Shown here: in pieces, positions 7,992 through 17,963 of the stretch
How positions within the stretch are numbered: the first letter of the stretch is position 1
Layout of the letters: each line of letters opens with the position of its first letter
Origin: Achromobacter xylosoxidans
GTDB lineage: Bacteria > Pseudomonadota > Gammaproteobacteria > Burkholderiales > Burkholderiaceae_B
Length of the DNA: 64,000 nt
Assembly (NCBI RefSeq): GCF_002192695.1
Contig: NZ_MTLG01000055.1
Coordinates: 79,259-143,258, forward strand
Reading direction: 5' to 3'
Program-made: the position numbers and the translations under genes
Notes under the pieces: model-generated
The model's input: only the letters and a program-made list of their open reading frames with translations
Databases searched by the model: none
Told to the model about the DNA's origin: nothing

Positions 7992-9266
7992 CTTAGCGTA
8001 GACCAGATCCCGCAACCCCAGCGACAACCCCGGCCAATAAGTAATGATCATCAGGCAAACAATCACCACCCCCACAAACGGAATCAACGGCTTGATCAAC
8101 CTCTCCAACGGCAACTTCGCCACCGCGCAAGCCGCGAAAAGATTCACGCCGAACGGCGGCGTAATCATCCCGAGAGCCAGGTTCACCACCATGATGATCC
8201 CGAAGTGCACCGGCTCCACGCCGAACTTCAGCGCCACCGGCAACAGCAAGGGCGCCAGCACCACGATGGATGCCGAGGTTTCGATGAACATGCCGATCAC
8301 GAACAGCGCCGCGTTCACGCCCATCAGGAAGGTGAGCTTGGTGTCGAAGATCTGCGCCAGCCACACGCCCAGCGCGTCCGGAATGCCCGCGCGGTTGAGC
8401 AGGAAGCTGAAGATGCCGGCGTTGGCGATCACGAACATGATCACGGCCGTAGACACCACCGACTTGTGCAGCGTGGCGGACAGTTGCTTGAAGCTCAGGC
8501 GCCGGTAGATGAACTTGCCTACCACCACGGCGTACATGACGGCCACCACCGAGGCTTCAGTCGGCGTGAAGATGCCGCCGTAGATGCCGCCCAGGATGAT
8601 GACCGGCATCAGCAGTGCCAGCCAGGCGTTCTTGAACGCCGGCCACAACGGCAGGCGGCCTTCGCCGTCGCGCTTGCCCAGGTTGTTGCGCTTGGCGTAG
8701 AACCAGACGTAGAACATCAGCGCCACGCCGATCAGGATGCCGGGCATGACGCCGGCGATGAAGAGTTCGCCGGTCGAGGTGTCGGTGGACACCGCGAACA
8801 GGATCATCGGGATCGACGGCGGGATGATCACGCCCAGTTCCGCCGCGCTGGCCTGCAATGAGGCCGCGAAGGGCGCCGGGTAGCCGTGCCGGATCATGGC
8901 GGGAATCAGGATCGCGCCCACCGCGAAGGTGGTGGCCACGCTGGAGCCGGCCACGGCGGCGAAGATCATGCAGGTCAGCACGCAGGTGCAGGCCAGGCCG
9001 CCCTGGATGCCGCCCACCACGCTCTTGGCGAATTCCACCATGCGTTCGGAGATGCCGCCGGCTTCCATCAGGTTGCCGGCCAGGATGAAGAAGGGGATGG
9101 CGACCAACGGGTATTTGTCCAGCGCGGCGAACAGTTGCTGGGCGACCACCACCCAGGGCAGGCCGGCGGCGCCGACTCCCGCCAGGCTGGCCAGGCCGAT
9201 CGACACGGCGACCGGCACGGACAGCCCGAAGAAGATCAGCATCGAGACAATCATTAATTGGGACAT
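7989..9266 (-). CDS. dctM: TRAP transporter large permease (DctM)
   Basis: Large membrane subunit of a tripartite ATP-independent periplasmic transporter, 425 residues with about twelve membrane segments. Characteristic stretches are FFILAGNLMEAGGISERMVEFA, SAAELGVIIPPSIPMILFA and the C-terminal NLALGMITPPFGVNLF. It imports an organic acid together with Na+ or H+, with the small permease and binding protein encoded upstream in the same operon. The stop TAG doubles as the first bases of repeat copy B. Substrate class (C4-dicarboxylate or other carboxylate) cannot be narrowed from this subunit. Confidence 0.93.
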   Translation of the reverse strand: MSQLMIVSMLIFFGLSVPVAVSIGLASLAGVGAAGLPWVVVAQQLFAALDKYPLVAIPFFILAGNLMEAGGISERMVEFAKSVVGGIQGGLACTCVLTCMIFAAVAGSSVATTFAVGAILIPAMIRHGYPAPFAASLQASAAELGVIIPPSIPMILFAVSTDTSTGELFIAGVMPGILIGVALMFYVWFYAKRNNLGKRDGEGRLPLWPAFKNAWLALLMPVIILGGIYGGIFTPTEASVVAVMYAVVVGKFIYRRLSFKQLSATLHKSVVSTAVIMFVIANAGIFSFLLNRAGIPDALGVWLAQIFDTKLTFLMGVNAALFVIGMFIETSASIVVLAPLLLPVALKFGVEPVHFGIIMVVNLALGMITPPFGVNLFAACAVAKLPLERLIKPLIPFVGVVIVCLMIITYWPGLSLGLRDLVYAK

Positions 9267-9302
9267 GGCGATATCTGCTGCTTATGTTCGATGGGGGACG
9301 GC

Positions 9303-9803
9303 TCAGCCTTGCGCGTCGTTGCGCACGGGGACGTCGTCTTCCTCGCCGGCGCACCAGCGGGCCAGCACGGCGATGGCTGCCAGGGTGGCGCCCACGGGAA
9401 TGGCCAGGTAGATCCAGGAGATCGAAATGTCCAGGCTCGGCACGTTCTGGAAGCGCACGCGGTAGGTCATGTTGCCGCCGATCCAGGCCAGAAAGCCCAG
9501 GAATCCGGCGCAGATCAGGCCGATCACGGCTTCGAGCACGCGGCGGCGCGTGCCGCCCAGCAGGTTGCGCAGCAGCTCCACGCTGATCATGGCGCCGTGG
9601 CGGAAGGCCAGGGCCACGCCCAGCAGCACGGTCCAGATCAGGAGGGCGCGGGTCAGCACCTCGCTCCAGTCGGCCGGGGAGTGCAGCACGAAGCGCGCGA
9701 TGACTTGGTAGAAGGCGGCGGCCGCGGCGGCGACCAGCAGCAATTGGGCAAGGACCGAGACCACTTTGAACAGGATGCGGTCGAAGGCGCAAAGCAAACG
9801 CAT
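9303..9803 (-). CDS. dctQ: TRAP transporter small permease (DctQ)
   Basis: Small membrane subunit of the TRAP transporter, 166 residues with four membrane segments (first around residues 12-35, VLAQLLLVAAAAAAFYQV). ADWSEVLTRALLIWTVLLG is the typical DctQ core. I prefer the ATG at 9803 (MRLLCAFDRILF) over the in-frame TTG 27 bases upstream because the extra residues are not membrane-like. It lies 36 bp before dctM and is separated from dctP by 103 bp of hairpin-rich sequence. Confidence 0.9.
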   Translation of the reverse strand: MRLLCAFDRILFKVVSVLAQLLLVAAAAAAFYQVIARFVLHSPADWSEVLTRALLIWTVLLGVALAFRHGAMISVELLRNLLGGTRRRVLEAVIGLICAGFLGFLAWIGGNMTYRVRFQNVPSLDISISWIYLAIPVGATLAAIAVLARWCAGEEDDVPVRNDAQG

Positions 9804-9845
9804 GATGAATCCCGTTGGCGATGTACGCAAAGGATTGGAACGAAA

Positions 9846-9886
9846 GCGGCGGGACCGGGATCCCGCCGCCAGGGGCGATGCGCCCC
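9846..9886 (-). promoter_or_regulatory. Hairpins between dctP and dctQ
   Basis: Two GC-rich dyads lie in the 103-bp gap: GCGGCGGGA (9846-9854) with TCCCGCCGC (9861-9869), and GGGGCG/CGCCCC at about 9872-9886. There is no T-run. In many binding-protein-dependent transporters such stem-loops after the binding protein gene protect its mRNA or attenuate readthrough so that the receptor is made in excess. That role here is inference from position. Confidence 0.4.
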
Positions 9887-9906
9887 GGGTCGGGGCGGGG
9901 CCCTGT

Positions 9907-10881
9907 TTACTTGGTGTCGCGGATCGAGTCGATCAGCTTCTTGTCGAACTTCTTGTAGTACTCGGGGTAGGCGGGCTCGACGGCGGCGGCGAAGGCGGCG
10001 CGGTCCACCTCGGACACCTGCATGCCTTCCTTCTTCAGCTGTTCGACGCCGGTCTTCTCGATGTTGTCGACGTAGGCGCGCATGGCCTGGGCGGATTCCT
10101 TGCCGGCCTTGTCGAAGTTGGCCTTGTCCGCGGCCGACAGGCCCTCGTACACGTTGGCCGACATCAGCACCAGGGCCGGGCCATAGACGTGGCCGGTCAA
10201 GGACAGGTACTTCTGCATCTGCGACAGCTTGGCCGAGGTGATCACCGACAGCGGGTTCTCCTGGCCGTCGATGGTGCCTTGCTGCAGGGCGGTGGCGACT
10301 TCAGGCCAGGCCATGGGCGTGGGCAGGATGCCGATCTGGCGGAAGGCCGTGATGTGGATCGGGTTTTCGGTGGTGCGGATCTTTAGGCCCTTGGCGTCGG
10401 CCGGGGTCTTGACCGGGCGGACGTTGTTGGTCAGGTGGCGAAAGCCCTGTTCGCCCCAGGCCAGGGCGATGATGCCGCGGCTGGGGAACTTTGCCAGCAT
10501 ATCTTGTCCGATCTTGCTGTCGAGCACGTTGCGGGCGTGCGGCAGGTCGCGCAGCAGGAAGGGGATGTCGAAAACGCCGGTTTCAGGCACGAAGTTCAGC
10601 GTGGCGCCGGTGGACACGATGGCCAGGTCGATGGTGCCGATCTGCAGGCCTTCGATCACTTCGCGTTCGCCGCCCAGCGCGCTGTTGGCGAATTGCTGTA
10701 CCTTGTACTTGCCGCCCGTGGACGCTTCGATGGACTTGGCCAGCGCGTCGGCGCCGGCGCCGTAGTGCGAGGACGTGGACAGCGCGTAGGCCATCTTCAA
10801 GGTGTTCTGCGCCACGGCGGGCAGGGCGGTTGCGGCCGTGCAGGCGGCCAGAATCGTGGCGGCAAGCCAGGATTTACGCAT
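9907..10881 (-). CDS. dctP: TRAP transporter substrate-binding protein (DctP)
   Basis: Periplasmic receptor of the TRAP transporter, 324 residues, DctP family. An N-terminal signal peptide is clear (MRKSWLAATILAACTAATAL, likely cut after AVA at about residue 24). The conserved arginine motif that salt-bridges the substrate carboxylate appears in GLKIRTTENPIH, and the domain-linking region in IGTIDLAIVSTG. The start follows TGGAGAAG at good spacing. It is first in its operon on the minus strand and divergent from the FtsX-like permease. Ligand not predictable beyond an organic acid. Confidence 0.92.
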   Translation of the reverse strand: MRKSWLAATILAACTAATALPAVAQNTLKMAYALSTSSHYGAGADALAKSIEASTGGKYKVQQFANSALGGEREVIEGLQIGTIDLAIVSTGATLNFVPETGVFDIPFLLRDLPHARNVLDSKIGQDMLAKFPSRGIIALAWGEQGFRHLTNNVRPVKTPADAKGLKIRTTENPIHITAFRQIGILPTPMAWPEVATALQQGTIDGQENPLSVITSAKLSQMQKYLSLTGHVYGPALVLMSANVYEGLSAADKANFDKAGKESAQAMRAYVDNIEKTGVEQLKKEGMQVSEVDRAAFAAAVEPAYPEYYKKFDKKLIDSIRDTK

Positions 10882-10984
10882 CGTCTTCTCCAGGTTTTGA
10901 GTATCTTTATGGGTGGCTTTGCCTCCCGCCCCGGGATGATATCGGGATTCGGCCCCGATCTAGGCCGTTGGTTAACATTGTGGA

Positions 10985-13516
10985 ATGATGGATTTCCCTG
11001 ATACGTCACGGGCCAGGCGCCCAGGTTTTTGGTCCACCTTGCGCCAGGGCGCCAGGATGATGATGCGCGACGCCCGCGCCGGCGAGCTGCGGCTGCTAGT
11101 GCTGGCGCTGGTCGTGGCCGTGGCCGCGGTGACCAGCGTCGGCTTCCTGGCGGACCGGGTCGGCCGGGCGCTGGAGCGCGACGCCGGGCAGATGCTGGGC
11201 GCCGACCTAGTGCTGGACGCCGACGAGCCGGTGCCCGCGGCCTTCATGGACCAGGCCCGCGAACGCGGCTTGGCCGTGTCCAGCACGTGGCAGTTCCCGT
11301 CCATGGTCGGGGCCGGCGACGGCGCCCAACTGGCCGCGCTGAAGGCGGTGGAGCCAGGCTACCCGCTGCGCGGCGCCCTGCGCGTGGCAGGCGCGCCCTT
11401 CGAGCCCGACGCTGCAACGCGCGATGTGCCGCCCGAGGGCGCGGTCTGGGTGGACGCGCAATTGCTGTCCCTGCTGAACCTGAAGGTCGGCGACACGCTG
11501 AACGTGGGCGACGCCCACCTGCGCGTGGATCGCGTCATTACCTATGAGCCGGACCGCGGCATGCAGTTCGTCAACGTGGCGCCGCGCGTGTTGCTGCGCG
11601 CCAGCGACCTGCCCGCCACCGGCCTGATCGCGCCGGGCAGCCGCATCGGCTACGCCATGCTGGTTGCGGGCCCGCCCGATGCCGTGGCCGGCTACTCAGC
11701 GTGGCTCAAGCAGAACCTGAAGCGCGGCCAGAAGGTTGCCACCCTGGAGTCCGGCCGGCCCGAAGTGCGCCGCACGCTGGACCGGGCGCAGCGCTTCCTG
11801 TCGCTGGTGGCGCTGCTGGCGGTGCTGATATCGGCGGTGGCCGTGGCCCTGGCGGCGGGCCGTTACATGACGCGTCACCGCGACGGCATCGCGGTCATGC
11901 GCTGCCTGGGGGCGGTGCAGTCGCAGGTGTCGCGCATGCTGACGCTGGAATTCACCCTGGTCGGCCTGTTCTCGTCGGCCGCGGGCTGCCTGCTGGGCTA
12001 CGCGGTGCATCAGGTACTGGTGATGCTGCTGGGCTCGCTCATCGACACCACCTTGCCCGCGCCCTCGGCCATTCCGGCCTTGCAGGGGCTGCTGACCGGT
12101 CTTTTGCTGTTGCTGGGCTTTGCCTTGCCGGCGCTGGCCCAGCTGCGCCACGTGCCGCCCGCCCGGGTGCTGCGGCGCGATGCCGACACGCTGAGCGCGC
12201 GCAGCGCCCTGGGGTACACCTTGGGGGCCGCGGGCTTTGCCCTGCTGATCTGGTGGTTTGCCGGCGACGCCAAGCTGGGGGGTGTGGTGGCGGGCGGCTT
12301 CCTGGGGGCCTTCGCCGTGTTCGCGTTGGTGGCCTGGTTGAGCATCCTGGGCCTGGCGCGGGTGCGCCGGCTGGCGGCCGGCCTGCCGGCGTTGCGCTTC
12401 GCGCTGGCCGGCGTGGTGCGCCGGCGCGCGGCCACCATCACCCAGGTCTGCGCGCTGGCGGTGGGCCTGATGGCGCTGCTGTTGCTGACCATGACGCGCA
12501 CCGACCTGATCCAGGGCTGGCAGCGGACCCTGCCGCCGGACGCGCCCAACCGCTTCCTCATCAATGTGCAGCCGGACCAGCGCCAGGCCGTGACCGACGC
12601 GCTCACCCGCGAAGGCCTGGGCCGCATCACGCTGGCGCCGATGGTGCGCGGGCGGCTGATCGCCATCAACGGCAAGGCCGTGGGGCCGGACGACTACGAG
12701 GAGCCCCGCGCCAAGCGTCTGGTGGACCGCGAGTTCAACCTGTCCTATGGCGACGAATTGCCATCCTCCAACCGCATCGAGCAGGGCCGCTGGCTGGAAC
12801 CCGGCGCGGCCGAGGTGTCGCTGGAGTCCGGCCTGGCCAAGACCCTGGGCCTGGCGCTGGGCGACAAGATGACCTTCGACGTGGCGGGCCAGCAGGTCGA
12901 GGTGGCCGTTTCCAGCACCCGCCGGGTCGATTGGGATACGATGCGCGTCAATTTTTTCGCCATCCTGACCCCTGCCGCGCTGGCCGACATGCCCCAAAGC
13001 TGGATCACTTCCTTCTACCTGCCGCCCGAAAAGGCCTCGGTCCTGCCCGCGCTGGTGCGCGAGTTCCCGAACCTGACGGTGTTCGACGTGGGCGCCATCC
13101 TGCAGCAATTGCAGTCCGTGCTGAACGAGGTGGGCAAGGCGGTGCAGTTGCTGTTCCTGTTCACGCTGGCTGCCGGCGTGCTGGTGCTGTCCGCGGCGCT
13201 GACCGCCACGCGCGACGAGCGCATGCGCGAAGCCGCCGTGCTGCGCGCGCTGGGCGCGACCCGCAGCCAGCTGGCGCGCTCCCAGCGCATCGAGCTGTGG
13301 GCGGTGGGCGGCCTGGCCGGCCTGCTGGCGGCAGCCGGCGCCACCGCGATCGCTTGGGCTTTGTCAACGCAGGTCTTTGATTTCACTATTACTCTCAGCC
13401 TCTGGCCGTGGCTGGCGGGCATTGCCGCGGGCATGCTCGGCGCCTGGGCGGGCGGCGCCCTGGCCCTGCGCGGCGTGTTGCGCACGCCGCCCCTGGTCAC
13501 CCTACGAGAAACCTGA
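10985..13516 (+). CDS. FtsX-like ABC permease (YbbP type)
   Basis: Large inner-membrane protein of 843 residues with one N-terminal membrane segment (about 32-52), a periplasmic domain, then two FtsX repeats of membrane helices (about 270-470 and 715-840) with a second extracytoplasmic domain between. This is the layout of YbbP. In relatives the permease works with a LolD-like ATPase (YbbA), but no such ATPase gene is adjacent here. The stop overlaps the start of the hemoglobin gene (ATGA). Proposed role: envelope transport or mechanotransmission, unknown substrate. Confidence 0.85.
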   Translation: MMDFPDTSRARRPGFWSTLRQGARMMMRDARAGELRLLVLALVVAVAAVTSVGFLADRVGRALERDAGQMLGADLVLDADEPVPAAFMDQARERGLAVSSTWQFPSMVGAGDGAQLAALKAVEPGYPLRGALRVAGAPFEPDAATRDVPPEGAVWVDAQLLSLLNLKVGDTLNVGDAHLRVDRVITYEPDRGMQFVNVAPRVLLRASDLPATGLIAPGSRIGYAMLVAGPPDAVAGYSAWLKQNLKRGQKVATLESGRPEVRRTLDRAQRFLSLVALLAVLISAVAVALAAGRYMTRHRDGIAVMRCLGAVQSQVSRMLTLEFTLVGLFSSAAGCLLGYAVHQVLVMLLGSLIDTTLPAPSAIPALQGLLTGLLLLLGFALPALAQLRHVPPARVLRRDADTLSARSALGYTLGAAGFALLIWWFAGDAKLGGVVAGGFLGAFAVFALVAWLSILGLARVRRLAAGLPALRFALAGVVRRRAATITQVCALAVGLMALLLLTMTRTDLIQGWQRTLPPDAPNRFLINVQPDQRQAVTDALTREGLGRITLAPMVRGRLIAINGKAVGPDDYEEPRAKRLVDREFNLSYGDELPSSNRIEQGRWLEPGAAEVSLESGLAKTLGLALGDKMTFDVAGQQVEVAVSSTRRVDWDTMRVNFFAILTPAALADMPQSWITSFYLPPEKASVLPALVREFPNLTVFDVGAILQQLQSVLNEVGKAVQLLFLFTLAAGVLVLSAALTATRDERMREAAVLRALGATRSQLARSQRIELWAVGGLAGLLAAAGATAIAWALSTQVFDFTITLSLWPWLAGIAAGMLGAWAGGALALRGVLRTPPLVTLRET

Positions 13517-13938
13517 TGACAGCCCGCGTCCATACGATTAGCGAACCCGTGGAAAACTCCAGCAGCATTTTTGACCTACTAGGCGGCGAGCCGGGCGTGC
13601 GCGCCCTGGTAGACCGCTTCTATGACCTGATGGACATGGAGCCCGACCTGAAAGAGCTGCGGGCAGCCCATGGCCCCAGCCTGGACCAGGCGCGCGACAA
13701 GCTGTTCTGGTTTTTGTGCGGCTACTTCGGCGGCCCGGACCACTATATAGAACGCTTCGGCCATCCGCGGCTGCGCGCCAGGCACCTGCCGTTCTCGATC
13801 GGCGAGGTCGAGCGCGACCAGTGGGTTATCTGTATCGGGCGCGCCATGGAAGACCAGGGGATCGAGCCGGCCCTGGTCGAACGCCTGCTGCAGTCCTTCT
13901 ACGGCGTGGCCGACTGGATGCGCAACCGTGAAGGCTGA
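13516..13938 (+). CDS. Group II truncated hemoglobin
   Basis: Small heme protein of 140 residues, truncated (2/2) globin fold. The start ATG overlaps the stop of the permease gene; the first 15 residues are non-conserved. Visible landmarks are FDLLGGEPGVRALVDRFYDLM at the start of the fold, FLCGYFGGPDHYIERFGHP, the proximal histidine in RLRARHLPF, and a Trp in RDQWVICIGRAM typical of group II (position G8). Such proteins bind O2 and act in redox or NO/ROS chemistry. It overlaps the next gene by 11 bp, an unusual partner set. Confidence 0.92.
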   Translation: MTARVHTISEPVENSSSIFDLLGGEPGVRALVDRFYDLMDMEPDLKELRAAHGPSLDQARDKLFWFLCGYFGGPDHYIERFGHPRLRARHLPFSIGEVERDQWVICIGRAMEDQGIEPALVERLLQSFYGVADWMRNREG

Positions 13939-14665
13939 AGGCGATTCCCGCGCCGGCGAACGGCGCCTGGCCTGGTCCGGCCCGCTGGGCGGAGCCATGC
14001 TGAGCGATCCCTTGCGGCTGGCCGAGGCCGGCCCGGACCTGTTCAACCCGGCGCACTATGGCGACCGGGCCCGGCCGGTGGATGCCGGCGGGCGCCAGGC
14101 GGCCTGGTTCGTGCAGGGGGCGGGCTGGCAGGGTGTGTTGCGCCGCTACCGCCGCGGCGGGATGATCGCCCGCATCAGCCGCGACGCTTATCTCTGGAAC
14201 GGCGAGGCCCGCACCCGCAGCTTCCGCGAATACCGCCTGCTGGCCGCGATGCGCGCCCAGGGGCTGGCGGTGCCCGCGCCGCTGGCCGCCGCCTATTGGC
14301 GGCAAGGCCCGATCTACCGCGCCGCCATCGTGGTCGAGCGCATCCCGGGCGTGCGGCCGCTGGCCCACATGCTGGCCGAGCCGGTCTGGCAGGCGGCGGC
14401 CGAGGCCATCGTGCGCATGCACCGGGCCGGCGTCTGGCATGCCGACCTCAATGCCTTCAACATCCTGGTGGGCAGCGACGGCCGCGTCTGGCTGATCGAT
14501 TTCGACCGGGGCACGCAAGGCTCGCTATCGGACCGGCAGCGCGAAGCCAACCTGGAACGCCTGCGCCGTTCGCTGCGCAAGGTGGCCGGGGAAGAGGGCG
14601 AGCGCTTCTGGCTGCGCCTGCGCGACAGCTACTGGACGGCCTGGGGCGTGGGAATCCAGCCCTGA
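13928..14665 (+). CDS. kdkA: 3-deoxy-D-manno-octulosonic acid (Kdo) kinase
   Basis: Kinase of the LPS inner core that phosphorylates Kdo using ATP; 245 residues from a GTG start overlapping the hemoglobin gene, or 222 from an ATG at 13997. The kinase core is visible: RMHRAGVWHADLNAFNIL (catalytic loop, HxDLxxxN) and WLIDFDRG (metal-binding DFD), similar to KdkA/WaaP-type LPS kinases. Ends in RDSYWTAWG. It fits a genus whose LPS has a single phosphorylated Kdo. Start codon choice is uncertain; overlap with the upstream gene favours GTG. Confidence 0.88.
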   Translation: MKAEGDSRAGERRLAWSGPLGGAMLSDPLRLAEAGPDLFNPAHYGDRARPVDAGGRQAAWFVQGAGWQGVLRRYRRGGMIARISRDAYLWNGEARTRSFREYRLLAAMRAQGLAVPAPLAAAYWRQGPIYRAAIVVERIPGVRPLAHMLAEPVWQAAAEAIVRMHRAGVWHADLNAFNILVGSDGRVWLIDFDRGTQGSLSDRQREANLERLRRSLRKVAGEEGERFWLRLRDSYWTAWGVGIQP

Positions 14666-14808
14666 CCGGGCGGGGGCGGCCAATTGCCGCCATCTGGCCC
14701 AAATCGCGCCAATCGCCCGGCAAAGTTGGGCAGGTCCTCGCTAAAAAGCTTTATCATTTCGCCTTTTGGTACTCCTGTCACATACGGCATAACGCAAGGG
14801 GGCTGGTG

Positions 14809-15912
14809 ATGAAATTACGGGCGGGTATGCGCTGGGCGCTTGGGGCGATGCTGGTCACGGCGGCCTCTTCGGCGGCGGTGGCGCAGAACAAGGTCGTCAA
14901 CGTCTATAACTGGGCCGAATACACGGCTCCGGACACGATTCCCGGTTTTGAAAAGGAAACCGGCATCAAGGTCCGCTATGACGTCTACGACAGCAACGAC
15001 ACCCTGCAGGCCAAGCTGTTGGCCGGCAAGTCGGGTTACGACGTCGTTGTCCCGTCCACGCATTACGCCTCGCGCCAGATCGAAGCCGGCCTGTTCCAGA
15101 AGCTGGACAAGTCCAAGATCCCGAACTGGAAGTACCTGGATCCGGAAGTCATGGCGCTGGTCGCCACCGTCGATCCCGGCAACGAGTACGCCATTCCCTG
15201 GGGCTACGGCACCAACGGCCTGGGCTACAACGTCACCAAGGTCAAGCAGATCATGGGCGACGGCGTGGACCTGGCCAACTGGGACATGATCTTCAAGCCC
15301 GAGAACGCCGCCAAGCTGAAGGAATGCGGCATCTCGATGCTGGACGAAGCCGCCCAGGTGTTCCCGGCCGTGCTGAAGTACCTGGGCAAGGATCCCAACA
15401 GCACCAACGCCGACGACTACAAGGCCGCGCTGGACGTGCTGATGAAGATCCGCCCGTACATCCGCCAGTTCAGCTCGTCGGGCTATATCGACGAGCTGGC
15501 CGTGGGCGACCTGTGCATGGTCTACGGCTTCTCCGGCGACGTGATGATCGCCCGCAAGCGCGCCCAGGACGCCAAGAAGTCCTATGAAGTGAACTACTTC
15601 ATTCCGAAGGGCGGCGCGCCCGCGTGGTTCGACCTGATGGTCATCCCCAAGGATGCCCCGCATCCCGAAGAGGCGCTGGCCTTCATCAACTACATCGAAA
15701 CGCCCAAGGTGCACGCGGCCATCACCAACACCATGTTCTACCCCAACGCCAACAAGGAGGCGCGGCAGTTCGTGGTCAAGGACGTGGCCGACAACCCCAT
15801 GATCTACCCGCCGGCGGAGGTCTCCAAGACCCTGTACGTGATCAAGGCGCTGCCCTTGAACATCCAACGCCTGCAAAACCGGATGTGGTCCGAGCTGAAG
15901 TCTGGAAGATAA
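14809..15912 (+). CDS. potF: Putrescine/spermidine ABC transporter, periplasmic binding protein
   Basis: Receptor of a polyamine importer, 367 residues. The signal peptide ends near residue 26 (MLVTAASSAAVAQ). KVVNVYNWAEYTAPDTIPGFEKET is the classic PotF/PotD opening; YDVVVPSTHY and PWGYGTNGLGYN are further family landmarks, and acidic residues expected to hold amino groups are present. The ATG lies after CAAGGGGGCTGGTG. It is the first gene of a run with the ATPase and two permeases in PotF-G-H-I order, separated by only 6 bp from the ATPase. Confidence 0.9.
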   Translation: MKLRAGMRWALGAMLVTAASSAAVAQNKVVNVYNWAEYTAPDTIPGFEKETGIKVRYDVYDSNDTLQAKLLAGKSGYDVVVPSTHYASRQIEAGLFQKLDKSKIPNWKYLDPEVMALVATVDPGNEYAIPWGYGTNGLGYNVTKVKQIMGDGVDLANWDMIFKPENAAKLKECGISMLDEAAQVFPAVLKYLGKDPNSTNADDYKAALDVLMKIRPYIRQFSSSGYIDELAVGDLCMVYGFSGDVMIARKRAQDAKKSYEVNYFIPKGGAPAWFDLMVIPKDAPHPEEALAFINYIETPKVHAAITNTMFYPNANKEARQFVVKDVADNPMIYPPAEVSKTLYVIKALPLNIQRLQNRMWSELKSGR

Positions 15913-15918
15913 GTCATC

Positions 15919-17042
<1,124 letters not shown>

Positions 17043-17046
<4 letters not shown>

Positions 17047-17963
17047 TCCGGTTTTCGCCCCGCGACTGGTTGCCGTCGGGCAGGGCGCTGGCGGTGGTGC
17101 CGCCGTTCGCCTGGCTGGTGCTGTTCCTGCTGGTGCCGTTCCTGCTGGTCCTGAAGATCAGTTTCGCCGAGCTGAAATTCGGCATTCCGCCGTATACGTC
17201 GCTGGCGGAATTCAAGGACGAAGCGGTGCAGTTCAGCCTGCACCTGCGCGGCTACATCCTGCTGTTCACGGACAGCCTGTACTTCGCCACGTATTTGAAT
17301 TCGGTGAAGATCGCCGCCGTCACCACGCTCTTCTGCGTGCTGATCGGCTATCCCATCGCCTACTACATCGCGCGTTCGTCGCCCGCGGTGCGCAACCTGC
17401 TGCTGCTGGGCGTGATCCTGCCGTTCTGGACCTCGCTGCTGTTGCGCGTGTACGCCTGGGTCGGCATCCTGCGCAACGACGGCCTGCTCAACAACCTGCT
17501 GCAGGGGCTGGGCATTATTTCCAGTCCGCTGGAAATCTACCGCACCGACGTCGCGGTCTATATCGGCATGGTTTATGCCTACCTGCCGTTCTTCATCCTG
17601 CCGCTGTACGCCACGCTGGTGAAGATGGACCTGCGCCTGCTGGAAGCGGCCTACGACCTGGGCGCCAAGCCTTGGCAGGCGTTCTGGCAGATCACCGTGC
17701 CGCTGTCGCGCCAGGGCGTGATCGCGGGCGCCATGCTGGTGTTCATCCCGGCGGTGGGCGAATACGTGATTCCGGAAATGCTGGGCGGCGCCAATACGCT
17801 CATGATGGGCCGCCTCATGTGGAATGAATTCTTCAACAACGCCGACTGGCCCATGGCTTCGGCCGTGACCTGCGTGATGGTGCTGTTGCTGCTGTTGCCG
17901 CTGGTGTATTTCCAATACAACCAGGTCAAGCAGCAGGAACAGCCGGGCGGAGGCAGCAAATGA
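17043..17963 (+). CDS. potH: Polyamine ABC transporter permease PotH
   Basis: Membrane permease of 306 residues with six predicted helices; the first is at about 15-40 (FAWLVLFLLVPFLLVLKIS). The coupling loop EAAYDLGAKPWQAFWQITVPLS matches the PotH/PotB EAA motif. The ATG at 17043 overlaps the potG stop and the gene's own stop overlaps potI. Function in putrescine uptake is assigned from operon and family. Confidence 0.9.

Noticed and set aside
7482..8861. Plus-strand open frame running from the repeat region into dctM antisense
   Set aside because: Crosses both the palindromes and the antisense of dctM; His/Arg/Gln-rich translation with no homology signal.
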